The notes below the pieces were generated by a model. The model was not told where the DNA came from, made no database searches, and was given only the letters and a program-made list of their open reading frames with translations. Below, piece by piece: positions 53,243-62,359 of a stretch of 64,000 nucleotides of DNA. Every line of letters starts with the position of its first letter. The stretch's first letter is position 1. The translations under genes were made by a program, and so were the position numbers. This DNA comes from Enhydrobacter sp. (GTDB lineage Bacteria > Pseudomonadota > Alphaproteobacteria > Reyranellales > Reyranellaceae), in assembly GCA_026126105.1 (NCBI GenBank), contig JAHCJV010000015.1, positions 1 to 64,000 of the forward strand, given 5' to 3'.

Positions 53243-53989
53243 CTACTCCTTCCGGGGCGGCGCGGACTTTTCCGACGCCAAGTCCACCGGGTCAGCATGC
53301 GCCAGCGCGTGCCGTCGCTTTGCCCGGTACTGCAGAAGGTAACCGATCGCCACCGCGAGTACCGCTCCGCCGATCTCGAAGATTGTCTTGGCGTTGGGCA
53401 GGGCCGCCGCCAGCTGCTGGGCATAGGCCGGATCGGTCGCGAGCACTTCGCCAGCGATCCAGCCGAGCAGGCCGCCGCCTGCGATGACGATGATCGGAAA
53501 GCGATTGAGCAGCATCATGATCAGGGTGGCCCCGAATATGATCAGCGGAATGCTGATGATCAGGCCGAGGATGATCAGTGTCGTGTCGCCCTTGGCGGCT
53601 GCCGCGATCGCGATCGCGTTGTCGAGGCTCATCACCGCGTCGGCAATGATTATGGTGCGGATCGCACCCCACAGAGAGCCAAGCGCCTTGACGCCGCCCT
53701 CGCCCTCCTCCTCGCCCTGCACCAGCTTCACGCCGATCCACAGCAGGAGCAGGCCGCCGATCAGCTTCAGATATCCGATCTGCAGCAGCTGATCGACGAT
53801 CAGCACGAAAATGATGCGCAGAACAATGGCGCCAGCGCTGCCGATCAGGATGGCTGGCCTCTGGTGGCGCTTCTCGAGGTTGCGGCAGGCCAGCGCGATG
53901 ACGAGAGCGTTGTCGCCGGAGAGCACGATATTGACCAGGATGATCTGTAGCAGACCGCTCCAGAAGGCCGGTGTCAGCTCGAATCCCAT
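53243..53989 (-). CDS. TerC-family integral membrane protein (YjbE type)
   Basis: A 248-residue membrane protein with the YjbE-type TerC pattern: [30 protein letters not shown] (about 9-38) and [24 protein letters not shown] (about 113-136), with several further hydrophobic spans and a basic tail. Such proteins are linked to Mn2+ efflux. It heads the likely operon terC-uspA-terC(broken)-dgt. It diverges from gpt across 116 bases. Confidence 0.9.
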   Translation of the reverse strand: MGFELTPAFWSGLLQIILVNIVLSGDNALVIALACRNLEKRHQRPAILIGSAGAIVLRIIFVLIVDQLLQIGYLKLIGGLLLLWIGVKLVQGEEEGEGGVKALGSLWGAIRTIIIADAVMSLDNAIAIAAAAKGDTTLIILGLIISIPLIIFGATLIMMLLNRFPIIVIAGGGLLGWIAGEVLATDPAYAQQLAAALPNAKTIFEIGGAVLAVAIGYLLQYRAKRRHALAHADPVDLASEKSAPPRKE

Positions 53990-54105
53990 ACCTTGCGGCC
54001 CCGCCTGCTATTCTTACGCCATACGCTTCATTGCTTCGGCCGAAGGTGTTAATTCAGCGCTCGCCGAGGGGCAAGCCAAACCGGACGGATGGGAGACCAA
54101 ATCGC

Positions 54106-54606
54106 ATGGCGAGCAGTGCCGGTTACAGCAAGATGTTTCCCGTTTCCTGGACGGAGTTGCACCGCGATGCGCGCGCGCTCGCGTGGCGGCTGGCCGATCT
54201 CGGGCCGTTCAAGGGCTTGGTCGCGATAACACGAGGCGGCCTGGTGCCGGCTGCCATCATTGCGCGCGAGCTCAACCTGCGCCTGATCGACACGGTGTGC
54301 TGCTCGACCTACGACCGAATGGAACGTGGCGCCAAGGTCGAGACACTTAAAGGCAGCCTCGCGGAGCAGGAAAAGGGCAAGGGGTGGCTGATCGTCGACG
54401 ACCTGGTGGATACCGGCGTCACGGCGCGGGCCGTGCGCGCCATGCTGCCCGAGGCGCATTTCGCCACTGTCTATGCAAAACCCGCCGGTCGACCGACGGT
54501 CGACAGCTATATCACCGAGGTGAGCCAGGACACCTGGATCCTGTTCCCCTGGGACCAGGAGGCGGTGATGGCCAAGACCATCCTCGAATTGAAAGCGACA
54601 CAGTAA
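54106..54606 (+). CDS. gpt: Xanthine/guanine phosphoribosyltransferase
   Basis: A 166-residue type I phosphoribosyltransferase that salvages xanthine or guanine with PRPP. The PRPP loop is [18 protein letters not shown] (about 92-109); [19 protein letters not shown] matches E. coli Gpt, as does the C-terminal [10 protein letters not shown]. Cytoplasmic or membrane-associated. The stop overlaps the next gene's ATG by one base (TAATG), so they are one operon, though the pairing with an MDR enzyme is odd. Confidence 0.9.
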   Translation: MASSAGYSKMFPVSWTELHRDARALAWRLADLGPFKGLVAITRGGLVPAAIIARELNLRLIDTVCCSTYDRMERGAKVETLKGSLAEQEKGKGWLIVDDLVDTGVTARAVRAMLPEAHFATVYAKPAGRPTVDSYITEVSQDTWILFPWDQEAVMAKTILELKATQ

Positions 54607-55619
54607 TGCGCTGCTACATTCTCTCTGCACCCGGCAGCATCGACGGGCTCCAACTCGTCGAACGTCCCGACCCGGCGCCCGGTCCGCGCCAGGTGCTGGT
54701 GCGGGTGCGGGCGACCTCCCTCAACTATCGTGACCTGATCACTGTCGAGGGCAAATATGCCCGCGCCGCACCCAAGCCCGACCTGATCCCTCTTTCGGAT
54801 GGTGCGGGCGAGATCGTTGCAATCGGCCCCGGGGTGTCGCGGCTCAAGGTCGGCGACCGGGTCGCGGGATGCTTCATGCAGAAGTGGATCGGCGGCGCGA
54901 TCGACGAGGCGGCGCAGGCATCCGCCATGGGCGGCGCGATCGACGGCATGCTGACCGAGCTCGCGGTGCTGGAAGAAGACGGCGCCGTCCTGCTACCAGC
55001 CGGCCTCAGCTTCGAGGAGGGTGCCACGCTTCCGTGCGCGGCGGTGACCGCGTGGAATGCACTGGTCGAGATTGGCCAACTCAAGCCAGGCGATACGGTG
55101 CTGGTGCAGGGCTCGGGCGGCGTGTCGATCTTCGCCCTGCAGTTCGCGAAACTTTTCGGGGCGCGGGTGATCGCTACGTCGAGCTCGCCAGCAAAGGCCG
55201 AACGGCTGAAGAAGATGGGCGCCGACGCGGTGATCGATTACAAGGCGACGCCGGATTGGGACCGGGAAGCGCTCAGGCTCACCGACGGACGTGGCGCGGA
55301 CCTGATCGTTGAGGTCGGTGGCGCCGGCACCTTGCCCCGTTCCTTCCTCGCGGCACGGCTCGGCGGCCGTATTGCCGTGATCGGGCTGCTGACCGGCCCA
55401 TCTCAGATAGACCCGATGCCGATTCTGCGCCGGAACCTCCGGGTCCAGGGCCTCTATGTCGGCAGCAAGCAGATGTTCGAATCGATGAACCGGGCGATCG
55501 CTGCCAACACCCTCGAGCCGGTCATAGACAAGGTCTTCCGCTTTGCCGAAGCAAAGGACGCCTACCGTCACCTCAAGAGCCAGGGCCATTTCGGCAAGAT
55601 CGTCATCGCGCATTCGTAG
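54606..55619 (+). CDS. MDR-superfamily oxidoreductase (quinone-reductase/alcohol-dehydrogenase-like)
   Basis: A 337-residue medium-chain reductase. The N-terminal GroES-like domain has LVRVRATSLNYRDLITVEGKY and LSDGAGEIVAIGPGVSRLKVGDRVAG; the NADPH site is VLVQGSGGVSIFALQFAKLFGA. No zinc-ligand cysteine set is present, so it is of the zinc-free quinone oxidoreductase type. The substrate is unknown. It overlaps gpt by one base and is 9 bases from the aldolase fusion, so it may begin the catabolic run. Confidence 0.88.
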   Translation: MRCYILSAPGSIDGLQLVERPDPAPGPRQVLVRVRATSLNYRDLITVEGKYARAAPKPDLIPLSDGAGEIVAIGPGVSRLKVGDRVAGCFMQKWIGGAIDEAAQASAMGGAIDGMLTELAVLEEDGAVLLPAGLSFEEGATLPCAAVTAWNALVEIGQLKPGDTVLVQGSGGVSIFALQFAKLFGARVIATSSSPAKAERLKKMGADAVIDYKATPDWDREALRLTDGRGADLIVEVGGAGTLPRSFLAARLGGRIAVIGLLTGPSQIDPMPILRRNLRVQGLYVGSKQMFESMNRAIAANTLEPVIDKVFRFAEAKDAYRHLKSQGHFGKIVIAHS

Positions 55620-55628
55620 GGAACAGTG

Positions 55629-57665
55629 ATGAGAAACCTTTGGTCTGCTTCCGACGCCAAGGCTGCGATTGCCGCCCACGCGAGGACGGGCATCGGCGAA
55701 GACCTCGCACTACGTGTGTACACGACGCGGCTGCTGGGCGGCGAACCGAGGCTGGTGCTGCATGGCGGCGGCAACACCTCGGTCAAGACGCGCATGCCGG
55801 ACATCACCGGCCAGACGATCGATGTGCTGTGCGTAAAAGGCAGTGGCTGGGACATGGGCACGATCGAGGCGCCCGGCCTGCCGGCGGTACGGCTCGCCCC
55901 GCTGAAGGAGCTCCACGGACTGCAGGCGCTGTCGGACGAGGACATGGTGAACGTCCAGCGCAGCAACCTGCTCGACAGCAAGTCACCCAACCCCTCGGTC
56001 GAGACGCTCCTGCACGCCTTCCTGCCGCACAAATTCATCGACCACACCCATTCCAACGCCGTGCTGGCGCTGACCGACCAGCCTGACGGCGCCGAGTTCG
56101 CGGCGGACCTCTACGGCAAGCGCGCGGCGCTGGTGCCCTATGTCATGCCGGGTTTCGCCCTCGCAAAGAAGTGCAGCGAGGTCAGCCAGGCCAATCCTGA
56201 CGTGGACGGGCTGATCCTGCTGAAGCACGGCATTTTCTCGATGGGCGCGACGGCGGAAGAAGCCTACGGTCGCATGATCGAGCTGGTGACCATGGCAGAG
56301 CAGCGACTCGCCAAGGCAACGCGCAAGATATTCCCGGGCGCCACCTTGCCCGCGAACGCCGCGAGTGTCGCCGAAATCGCGCCGATCCTGCGTGGGCTGA
56401 TGTCGATCCCGACGAAGGGCGGCGGCCGCGAGGCAGCGCAGCGCTTCGTGTTCGAGTTCCGCAGCGGTCCGGAGATCCTGGCCTTCGTGAACGGCAAGGA
56501 GATCGCGCGCTACAGCCAGCAGGGTCCGGTCACCCCCGATCATGCGATCCGCACCAAGAACCTGCCATTCATTGCGCCGGCGCCTGAAGCCGGCAAGCTC
56601 GATACCTTCAAGGCCGACGCCAAGGCCGCGCTCGACAAGTTCGCCGCCGACTACCACGCTTATTTCGAGCGCCATAACGGCAAGCAGATCACGGCCAAGA
56701 AGGAGCTCGATCCCGTGCCGCGCGTCGTGCTGGTGCCGGGCGTCGGCCTGTTCGGCGTGGGCAACTCCCTTAAGGATGCCAGGATCGCCGCCGACCTCGC
56801 CGAGACGACCGTGGCGGTGATCGCAGACGCCGAGCGGCTCGGCACCTACCAGTGCATTCCCGAGCCGGACATCTTCGACATCGAATACTGGTCGCTCGAG
56901 CAGGCCAAGCTCAGCTTGGCCGCCGAGAAGCCGCTCGCGCGGCGCATCGCCGTCGTGACGGGCGGTGCCTCCGGCATCGGCGCGGCGACCGCGGCTGCTC
57001 TCGCGAAGGACGGCGCGGAAGTCGTGGTGATCGATCGCGACGTTTCCAAGGTCAAAGGCTTCGCGATCGCCTGCGACGTGACCGACGCGACGCAAGTGCG
57101 CGCCGCCTTCGACAAGATCGCGGCGACCTACGGCGGCGTCGACATCGTCGTGTCCAATGCGGGCGCGGCCTGGCAGGGCAAGATAGGGACGGTGGACGAA
57201 GCCACCTTGCGCCAGAGCTTCGAGCTGAATTTCTGGGCACATCAGAGCGTGGCGCAGAACGCCGTGCGCATCATGCGCGCGCAGGGGCTGGGCGGATGCC
57301 TGCTGTTCAACACGTCCAAGCAGGCGGTGAATCCTGGCCCCGACTTCGGCCCCTACGGCCTGCCGAAAGCCGCGACGCTGTTCCTGATGCGTCAGTACGC
57401 ACTCGATCATGGGGCCGACGGCATCCGCTCGAACGCAGTCAATGCCGACCGCATCCGCTCGGGCCTGCTGACCGACGAGATGATCGCCCAGCGCTCCAAG
57501 GCGCGCGGCCTGACCGAGTCGGATTACATGGGTGGCAACCTGCTCGGCCTCGAAGTCACGGCCGAGGATGTGGCGCAGTGTTTCCTCTCGCTCGCCAAGG
57601 CGCCCAAGACGACAGGCGCCGTGCTGACGGTGGACGGCGGAAACATCGCCGCCGCGCTCAGGTAA
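55629..57665 (+). CDS. Fused class II aldolase / short-chain dehydrogenase
   Basis: A 678-residue two-domain enzyme. Residues about 1-400 are a class II aldolase: HGGGNTSVK (about 40-48), FIDHTHSNAVLAL with metal-binding histidines and LILLKHGIFSMG. Residues about 440-678 are an SDR: TGGASGIGAATAAALAKDGA, NAGAAWQGK, NTSKQAVNPGPDFGPYGLPKAA with Ser, Tyr and Lys. The arrangement matches the RhaD-like bifunctional rhamnulose-1-phosphate aldolase/lactaldehyde dehydrogenase family, so cleavage of a phosphorylated sugar and oxidation of an aldehyde product are plausible. No sugar kinase or isomerase is nearby, so the substrate may differ. Confidence 0.88.
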   Translation: MRNLWSASDAKAAIAAHARTGIGEDLALRVYTTRLLGGEPRLVLHGGGNTSVKTRMPDITGQTIDVLCVKGSGWDMGTIEAPGLPAVRLAPLKELHGLQALSDEDMVNVQRSNLLDSKSPNPSVETLLHAFLPHKFIDHTHSNAVLALTDQPDGAEFAADLYGKRAALVPYVMPGFALAKKCSEVSQANPDVDGLILLKHGIFSMGATAEEAYGRMIELVTMAEQRLAKATRKIFPGATLPANAASVAEIAPILRGLMSIPTKGGGREAAQRFVFEFRSGPEILAFVNGKEIARYSQQGPVTPDHAIRTKNLPFIAPAPEAGKLDTFKADAKAALDKFAADYHAYFERHNGKQITAKKELDPVPRVVLVPGVGLFGVGNSLKDARIAADLAETTVAVIADAERLGTYQCIPEPDIFDIEYWSLEQAKLSLAAEKPLARRIAVVTGGASGIGAATAAALAKDGAEVVVIDRDVSKVKGFAIACDVTDATQVRAAFDKIAATYGGVDIVVSNAGAAWQGKIGTVDEATLRQSFELNFWAHQSVAQNAVRIMRAQGLGGCLLFNTSKQAVNPGPDFGPYGLPKAATLFLMRQYALDHGADGIRSNAVNADRIRSGLLTDEMIAQRSKARGLTESDYMGGNLLGLEVTAEDVAQCFLSLAKAPKTTGAVLTVDGGNIAAALR

Positions 57666-57678
57666 GGAGAGGACCGCG

Positions 57679-58560
57679 ATGATCGAAATCCAGCCCCTCA
57701 CCCGCCACATCGGGGGCCGTTTGACGGGCATCGATGCGCGCAGGCTGCTGACGCCGGAGGAAGTGAAGGCAGTCGATGCCGGCATGGAAGAGTACGCCGT
57801 GCTCGTCCTGCCCGATCAGAACATCACCGACGAGCAGCAGCTCGCCTTCACCGCGAATTTCGGCCCATTCCAGGACGGCGCCAACTCGACCGAGCGCAGG
57901 CAGGAGCTTCGCCTCGACCCTGCTTTTGCCGATGTCTCGAACCTCGACAAGACCGGACAGAAGCTCGCACGCGACGATCGCCGGCGCATGGCGTCGCTTG
58001 GCAACCGGTTATGGCACTCCGACGCCTCGTTCCGCGTCGTGCCGGCGAACTACTCGATCCTGAGCGGCCGCGTCGTGGTGACAAAGGGCGGCAACACCGA
58101 GTTCGCCGACATGCGCGCCGCCTACGACGCGCTCGATCCGGCGACCAAGGCCGAAGTCGAGAACATGATCTGCGAGCACTCGCTGATCTTCTCGCGCGCC
58201 CAGCTCGGCTTCGAGGCCTACAGGCCCGACGAGCTTGCCGGCATGAAGCCGGTACGGCATCGGCTGGTCCGCACCCATCCGACTACGGGACGCAAGTCGC
58301 TGTTCCTGTCAGCGCATATCGGCACCATCGTCGGCTGGCCGCAGCCCGAGGCACTGGCCTTCATCCGCGACCTTACCGAGCACGCGACACAGGAACAGTT
58401 CGTCTATTCACACCGGTGGACGCAGCACGACCTCGTGATCTGGGACAACCGCACCACCATGCATCGCGTGCGGCGCTACGATGACCTCGGCACGGTGCGC
58501 GACCTGCGCCGCACGACGACACGTGGCGACGGTCCGACGACGGAACAGGTTGCCTTATAG
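57679..58560 (+). CDS. TauD/TfdA-family Fe(II)/2-oxoglutarate dioxygenase
   Basis: A 293-residue dioxygenase. The facial triad is visible: His and Asp in LWHSDASFR (about 113-120) and the distal His in DNRTTMHRVRRYD (about 257). The N-terminus, IGGRLTGIDARRLLTPEEV, is TfdA-like. It hydroxylates a substrate with O2 and 2-oxoglutarate, often cleaving an ether or sulfonate. GAGAGG precedes the ATG, 13 bases after the fusion gene, so they are likely one unit. The substrate is unknown; no transporter follows. Confidence 0.9.
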   Translation: MIEIQPLTRHIGGRLTGIDARRLLTPEEVKAVDAGMEEYAVLVLPDQNITDEQQLAFTANFGPFQDGANSTERRQELRLDPAFADVSNLDKTGQKLARDDRRRMASLGNRLWHSDASFRVVPANYSILSGRVVVTKGGNTEFADMRAAYDALDPATKAEVENMICEHSLIFSRAQLGFEAYRPDELAGMKPVRHRLVRTHPTTGRKSLFLSAHIGTIVGWPQPEALAFIRDLTEHATQEQFVYSHRWTQHDLVIWDNRTTMHRVRRYDDLGTVRDLRRTTTRGDGPTTEQVAL

Positions 58561-58625
58561 TCGCGGGCGACAAGGATTTCATACCCGGTCCCACCCGACA
58601 GCGTAGAGACGCCGGCCTCCGATCT

Positions 58626-59594
58626 TCAGGGCGGCAGCCTGAAGCCCGCAACGGTCGACTTCGCGAGCTCGGAATAGCCGAGCTGGCAAGTGTATGGTCC
58701 GCTCGCGTAGCCCATCAGGGCCGAGAATTGCAGCTCGACGCCGCGCTGCGAAAAGGACCAGATGGATGGCCGTCGAAGATTCTCGCTAAAGCGCTCGATG
58801 GCTTCCCGCAACGGATAAAGGTGGCGAAAGGCTTCGCCGCCTTTGTTTCCGTCGACGAACTGGTACCAGCACGCGGCAGCAACCTCGTCGAGATGGAACC
58901 ATCTCTCCGGCACCAGCACCGTTCCGTTCGCTGCGTCGATATTTACCGAGTAGAAGCCGCCCGAGCCGTAGGCGCCGCAGCACACCCACTCAGCGAACTT
59001 CACGCCGATCAGTCGGGGCGAGCGATAGATGGAGCGAACGTCGATCGTGTCCTGCCACGTACTCGTGGTCTTCGGGTCGATCGATTGCGAGAAGGGCAAT
59101 CGATCGACCAGCTTCATCACCTGCTCGTTGAAAAGCCGCTCGGCCGGCGTCTGCGCGCGCTCGAACTCGACGTACGTCGCGTGGATGTCGACGTTCGGAT
59201 TGACGTCCGTCTTCCTGCGCGACCGAAACCGCAGTCGCGTTGTCGCCCCGCTGCTCTGGCCGTCAAGCGCCGCGAGTTCCGCGATATGGTCGTCGATCGC
59301 CTCGCGCAGGCACGTCTTGTCGACCCGGTCGTCGTACATCGGGCACCGGCTGCGTCGAGCGCTCAACCAACCATCCTCATAGGCCGCGAATGCCGGCTTC
59401 TCCACCGCCGGCAGGGCCGCGAGGATGCGCTCGTAAAGAGCGAGACGCTCGAAATCCAAAGACTTCAGCGAAGGGTCACGGCAGATCGTCCTGAGATCCG
59501 CACGCGTCGGACTTTGGCAGTCGAGCGCGCTGGCATGGTAGGGTAGCAGGCCCATGCAAACAGGCAGCAGGATCGATAACAATCGATGGCGCAT
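58626..59594 (-). CDS. Secreted protein with an LprI/DUF1311-like start and DUF3298-like end
   Basis: A 322-residue protein with a Sec signal peptide (MRHRLLSILLPVCMGLLPYHASA). Next comes a Cys-containing segment (LDCQSPTRADLRTICRDPSLKSLDFERLALYERIL) like the DUF1311/LprI repeat, then after a linker a domain with WVCCGAYGSGGFYSVNIDAANG and LHPLREAIERF-like sequence (here LYPLREAIERF) that recalls DUF3298. Likely periplasmic. Function unknown. It is the only minus-strand gene in this stretch and diverges from the aldo/keto reductase. Confidence 0.72.
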   Translation of the reverse strand: MRHRLLSILLPVCMGLLPYHASALDCQSPTRADLRTICRDPSLKSLDFERLALYERILAALPAVEKPAFAAYEDGWLSARRSRCPMYDDRVDKTCLREAIDDHIAELAALDGQSSGATTRLRFRSRRKTDVNPNVDIHATYVEFERAQTPAERLFNEQVMKLVDRLPFSQSIDPKTTSTWQDTIDVRSIYRSPRLIGVKFAEWVCCGAYGSGGFYSVNIDAANGTVLVPERWFHLDEVAAACWYQFVDGNKGGEAFRHLYPLREAIERFSENLRRPSIWSFSQRGVELQFSALMGYASGPYTCQLGYSELAKSTVAGFRLPP

Positions 59595-59661
59595 CGGAAC
59601 CGAATTCGTGACTATTGTGATGCGGTCCGAGAGCTGCCGCAAAGCAATTCGGGGGAGAACG

Positions 59662-60690
59662 TTGACGAGCTTACCACGCCGCAAAGTCGGCAAGACACAA
59701 TTGGAAGTCACCACGCTCGGGCTCGGAGGCGCACCGATGGGCGGCTTCCGCGCCTCCATCACCGACGCTCAGGCGGTCGAGCTGACGGACGCCGCCTATG
59801 ACCTCGGCGTGCGCTATTTCGACACCTCGCCCTTCTACGGGTACGGCCGCAGCGAGCTGCGCATGGGGGCTGCCCTGCGCGACCGCCCGCGTGAGGAATT
59901 CGTCCTGTCGACCAAGATCGGCCGGATCCTCCACCCTCTGAAGCCCGGCGAGAAGACGCCGCCGGAATTCCGCGAGAACGGCCTGCCCGGCTTCTCGCCA
60001 GTGTTCGACTACAGCTACGACGGCGTGATGCGCTCGCTCGAGCACTCCCACATGCGGCTCGGCATGGCGAAGATCGACATCGCGCTGGTCCATGACGTCG
60101 ATTTCTGGACCATCAAGGACCGGGCGATCCTCGACCAGCGATTCAAGACGGTGATGGAGGGCGGCTACAAGGCGCTCGATGAATTGCGCCGCGCGGGCGT
60201 CATCGGCGCGATCGGGGTCGGCATCAACGAGAGCGACACCAGCCTGCGCTTCGTCCAGGCCGGCGACTTCGACTGCATGCTGCTAGCCGGCCGCTACACG
60301 CTGCTTGAGCAGGGCGCACTCGAGGCCTTCCTGCCGGAATGCGTCAAGCGCGGCGTCTCGGTCATCCTGGGGGGTCCTTACAATTCCGGGATTTTGACCG
60401 GCGGCGTGACCGACACAGCGACGCATGACTATGTCCAGGCACCTATCCGTCTGATTGAAAAAGCGCGCAAGCTAGAAGCGGTCTGCCGGCGCCACGGCGT
60501 CGAGCTCGGCGCAGCGGCGATGCAGTTCCCGCTGTTCCATCCCGCGTTTTGCTCGGTGATCCCGGGCGCACTCAGCAGCGCCGAGGTAAAGCAGAACGTC
60601 GAACGCCTTTCAGTGAAGGTACCGGCCGAGCTGTGGAGCGAGCTCAAGCACGAGAAGCTGATCGATCCCGCCTCGCCCACGCCCAACTGA
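59662..60690 (+). CDS. Aldo/keto reductase
   Basis: A 342-residue NADP(H)-dependent aldo/keto reductase. The catalytic set is visible: Asp and Tyr in RYFDTSPFYGYGRSE, Lys in VLSTKIGRIL and His in ALVHDVDFW. The sequence resembles the L-fucose / D-threo-aldose dehydrogenase branch. TTG at 59662 has GGGGGAGA upstream and is preferred; an in-frame ATG at 59620 would add 14 residues with no ribosome site. It lies 10 bases before the first of three amidohydrolases, suggesting dehydrogenation to a lactone followed by lactone hydrolysis. Confidence 0.87.
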   Translation: MTSLPRRKVGKTQLEVTTLGLGGAPMGGFRASITDAQAVELTDAAYDLGVRYFDTSPFYGYGRSELRMGAALRDRPREEFVLSTKIGRILHPLKPGEKTPPEFRENGLPGFSPVFDYSYDGVMRSLEHSHMRLGMAKIDIALVHDVDFWTIKDRAILDQRFKTVMEGGYKALDELRRAGVIGAIGVGINESDTSLRFVQAGDFDCMLLAGRYTLLEQGALEAFLPECVKRGVSVILGGPYNSGILTGGVTDTATHDYVQAPIRLIEKARKLEAVCRRHGVELGAAAMQFPLFHPAFCSVIPGALSSAEVKQNVERLSVKVPAELWSELKHEKLIDPASPTPN

Positions 60691-60700
60691 AGGAAATCCC

Positions 60701-61528
60701 ATGAAGATCATCGACGCCCAGGTTCATATCTGGAGACAGACGATCACGCCGCCGACCGGCAAGCACCGCAAGGTGAGCCAGGTCACCGCCGAAGAGATGT
60801 TGAAGGAGATGGACGAAGCGGGCGTTCATGCCGCGCTCATCCATCCGCCAATGAGCTGGGACCCGACATCGCAGGACATGGCGCTGGAGGCGGCGAAGAA
60901 GTACCCCCACCGCTATGCCGTCATGGGCAGCTTCGATCCTAAAAATCCCGCCAACAAGGCGCTGATCCCGACATGGCGGCAACAGCCCGGCATGATGGGG
61001 CTGCGCTGGGCGCTGCTGCATCCGCCAGAGCAGAAATTGCTGCACGAGGGTGCGCTCGACTGGATCTGGCCGGAGGCCGAGAAGGCCGGACTCGCGATCG
61101 GCATGATGGGCGGCATCTTCCTCAAGGAATTCCGCGGTATCGCCGAACGCTATCCCGGGCTTAAGCTCATCCTCGACCATTGCGGCCTCAACCGGCTTGG
61201 CCAGGACGAGGAAGCCTTCATCCATCTCGACGAGATGACGGCGCTCGCCAGGCTGCCCAATGTTGCCGTCAAGATGACCGGCGCGCCGCATTATTCCACC
61301 CAACCCTACCCCTTCAGGAACATCCAGGACGGGCTGCATCGCATCGTCGACGCATACGGGCCGGATCGCTGCTTCTGGGGCACCGACATCACCCGCATGC
61401 CCTGCACCTATCGGCAGTGCGTCACCTTCTTCACCGAGGAGCTGCCGTGGCTGAAGGGCGAGGACCTCGAGAAGGTAATGGGCCGCTCGCTCTGCAAGTG
61501 GATCGGCTGGGACTACAAGTTCACATGA
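60701..61528 (+). CDS. Amidohydrolase-2 family hydrolase, first of three tandem copies
   Basis: A 275-residue TIM-barrel hydrolase. The opening MKIIDAQVHIWRQ, the segment LKLILDHCGLNRLG and the end CFWGTDITRMPCTYRQCV carry the metal-ligand positions of the family. It shares the same architecture and most motifs with the next two genes. AAGGAAA precedes the ATG. Its stop overlaps the next ATG (ATGA). With the aldo/keto reductase upstream it may hydrolyse a sugar lactone, as related enzymes do; not proven. Confidence 0.88.
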   Translation: MKIIDAQVHIWRQTITPPTGKHRKVSQVTAEEMLKEMDEAGVHAALIHPPMSWDPTSQDMALEAAKKYPHRYAVMGSFDPKNPANKALIPTWRQQPGMMGLRWALLHPPEQKLLHEGALDWIWPEAEKAGLAIGMMGGIFLKEFRGIAERYPGLKLILDHCGLNRLGQDEEAFIHLDEMTALARLPNVAVKMTGAPHYSTQPYPFRNIQDGLHRIVDAYGPDRCFWGTDITRMPCTYRQCVTFFTEELPWLKGEDLEKVMGRSLCKWIGWDYKFT

Positions 61529-62349
61529 AGATCATCGACGCCCAGGTCCATATCTGGTCGCAGACCACCGTGGCGCCGAACGGCGGGCACCGGCAGGTGT
61601 CGAGCTTCAGCGCCGAGGAGCTGCTGGCGGAAATGGACGAGGCCGGCGTCGATGGCGGTCTGGTCCACCCGCCGGCAAGCTGGGACCCGACCTCGGTTCA
61701 GCTCTCGATCGATGCGGCGAAGAAGTACCCCGACCGCTTCGCCGTCATGGGCCAGTTCCCGCCCGGCGACCGCAGCAACGAAAAGCTGATCCCCGGCTGG
61801 CGCCGGCAGCCCGGCATGGTCGGCCTGCGCTGGTCGATGTTCTATTACGACCAGCCGGTCGAGCTGCCAAAAGGCACCTACGACTGGATCTGGCCGGCCG
61901 CGGAGAAAGCCGGCGTGCCCGTCGCGCTGCAGGCCGGGCTGTTCCTGCCCAAGTTCCGCTGGATCGCCGAGACCCATCCGCGCCTGCCGCTGATCATCGA
62001 CCATTGCGGCCTGAAAGTACTGGCCACGGGTGCCGACGCGCTGGAGCACATCGACGAGCTGCTGGCGCTAGCCAAGCTCCCCAATGTCGCGATCAAGGCG
62101 ACCGCGGCACCGGCCTACTCGGCAGAAGCCTATCCGTTCCGCGACATCAGCGACCCGCTGCAGCGCATCTTCGATGCCTACGGACCGGACCGCTTCTTCT
62201 GGGGCACCGACATCACCCGCATGACCTGCACCTACCGCCAGTGCGTCACGCACTTCAGCGAGGAGCTGCCGTGGCTCGCGGGCGAGGACCTCGAGAAGGT
62301 GATGGGCCGCGGCCTGGCGAAGTGGGTCGGCTGGGACTTCAAGTTCTAG
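61525..62349 (+). CDS. Amidohydrolase-2 family hydrolase, second tandem copy
   Basis: A 274-residue paralogue with MKIIDAQVHIWSQTTVAPNGGHRQ at the start, RLPLIIDHCGLKVL in the middle and FFWGTDITRMTCTYRQCV near the end. ATG 61525 overlaps the stop of the first copy by 4 bases, so translation is coupled. It is closest by eye to the third copy (FPPGDRSNEKLIPGWRRQPGM against FPPGDRSNEKLIATWRQQPGM). Substrate unknown. Confidence 0.88.
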   Translation: MKIIDAQVHIWSQTTVAPNGGHRQVSSFSAEELLAEMDEAGVDGGLVHPPASWDPTSVQLSIDAAKKYPDRFAVMGQFPPGDRSNEKLIPGWRRQPGMVGLRWSMFYYDQPVELPKGTYDWIWPAAEKAGVPVALQAGLFLPKFRWIAETHPRLPLIIDHCGLKVLATGADALEHIDELLALAKLPNVAIKATAAPAYSAEAYPFRDISDPLQRIFDAYGPDRFFWGTDITRMTCTYRQCVTHFSEELPWLAGEDLEKVMGRGLAKWVGWDFKF

Positions 62350-62359
62350 GGGGACATCC

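Noticed and set aside
55983..57785. 600-codon open frame antisense to the aldolase/SDR fusion
   Set aside because: Shadow frame in GC-rich DNA; the plus-strand protein has complete catalytic motifs in both domains.
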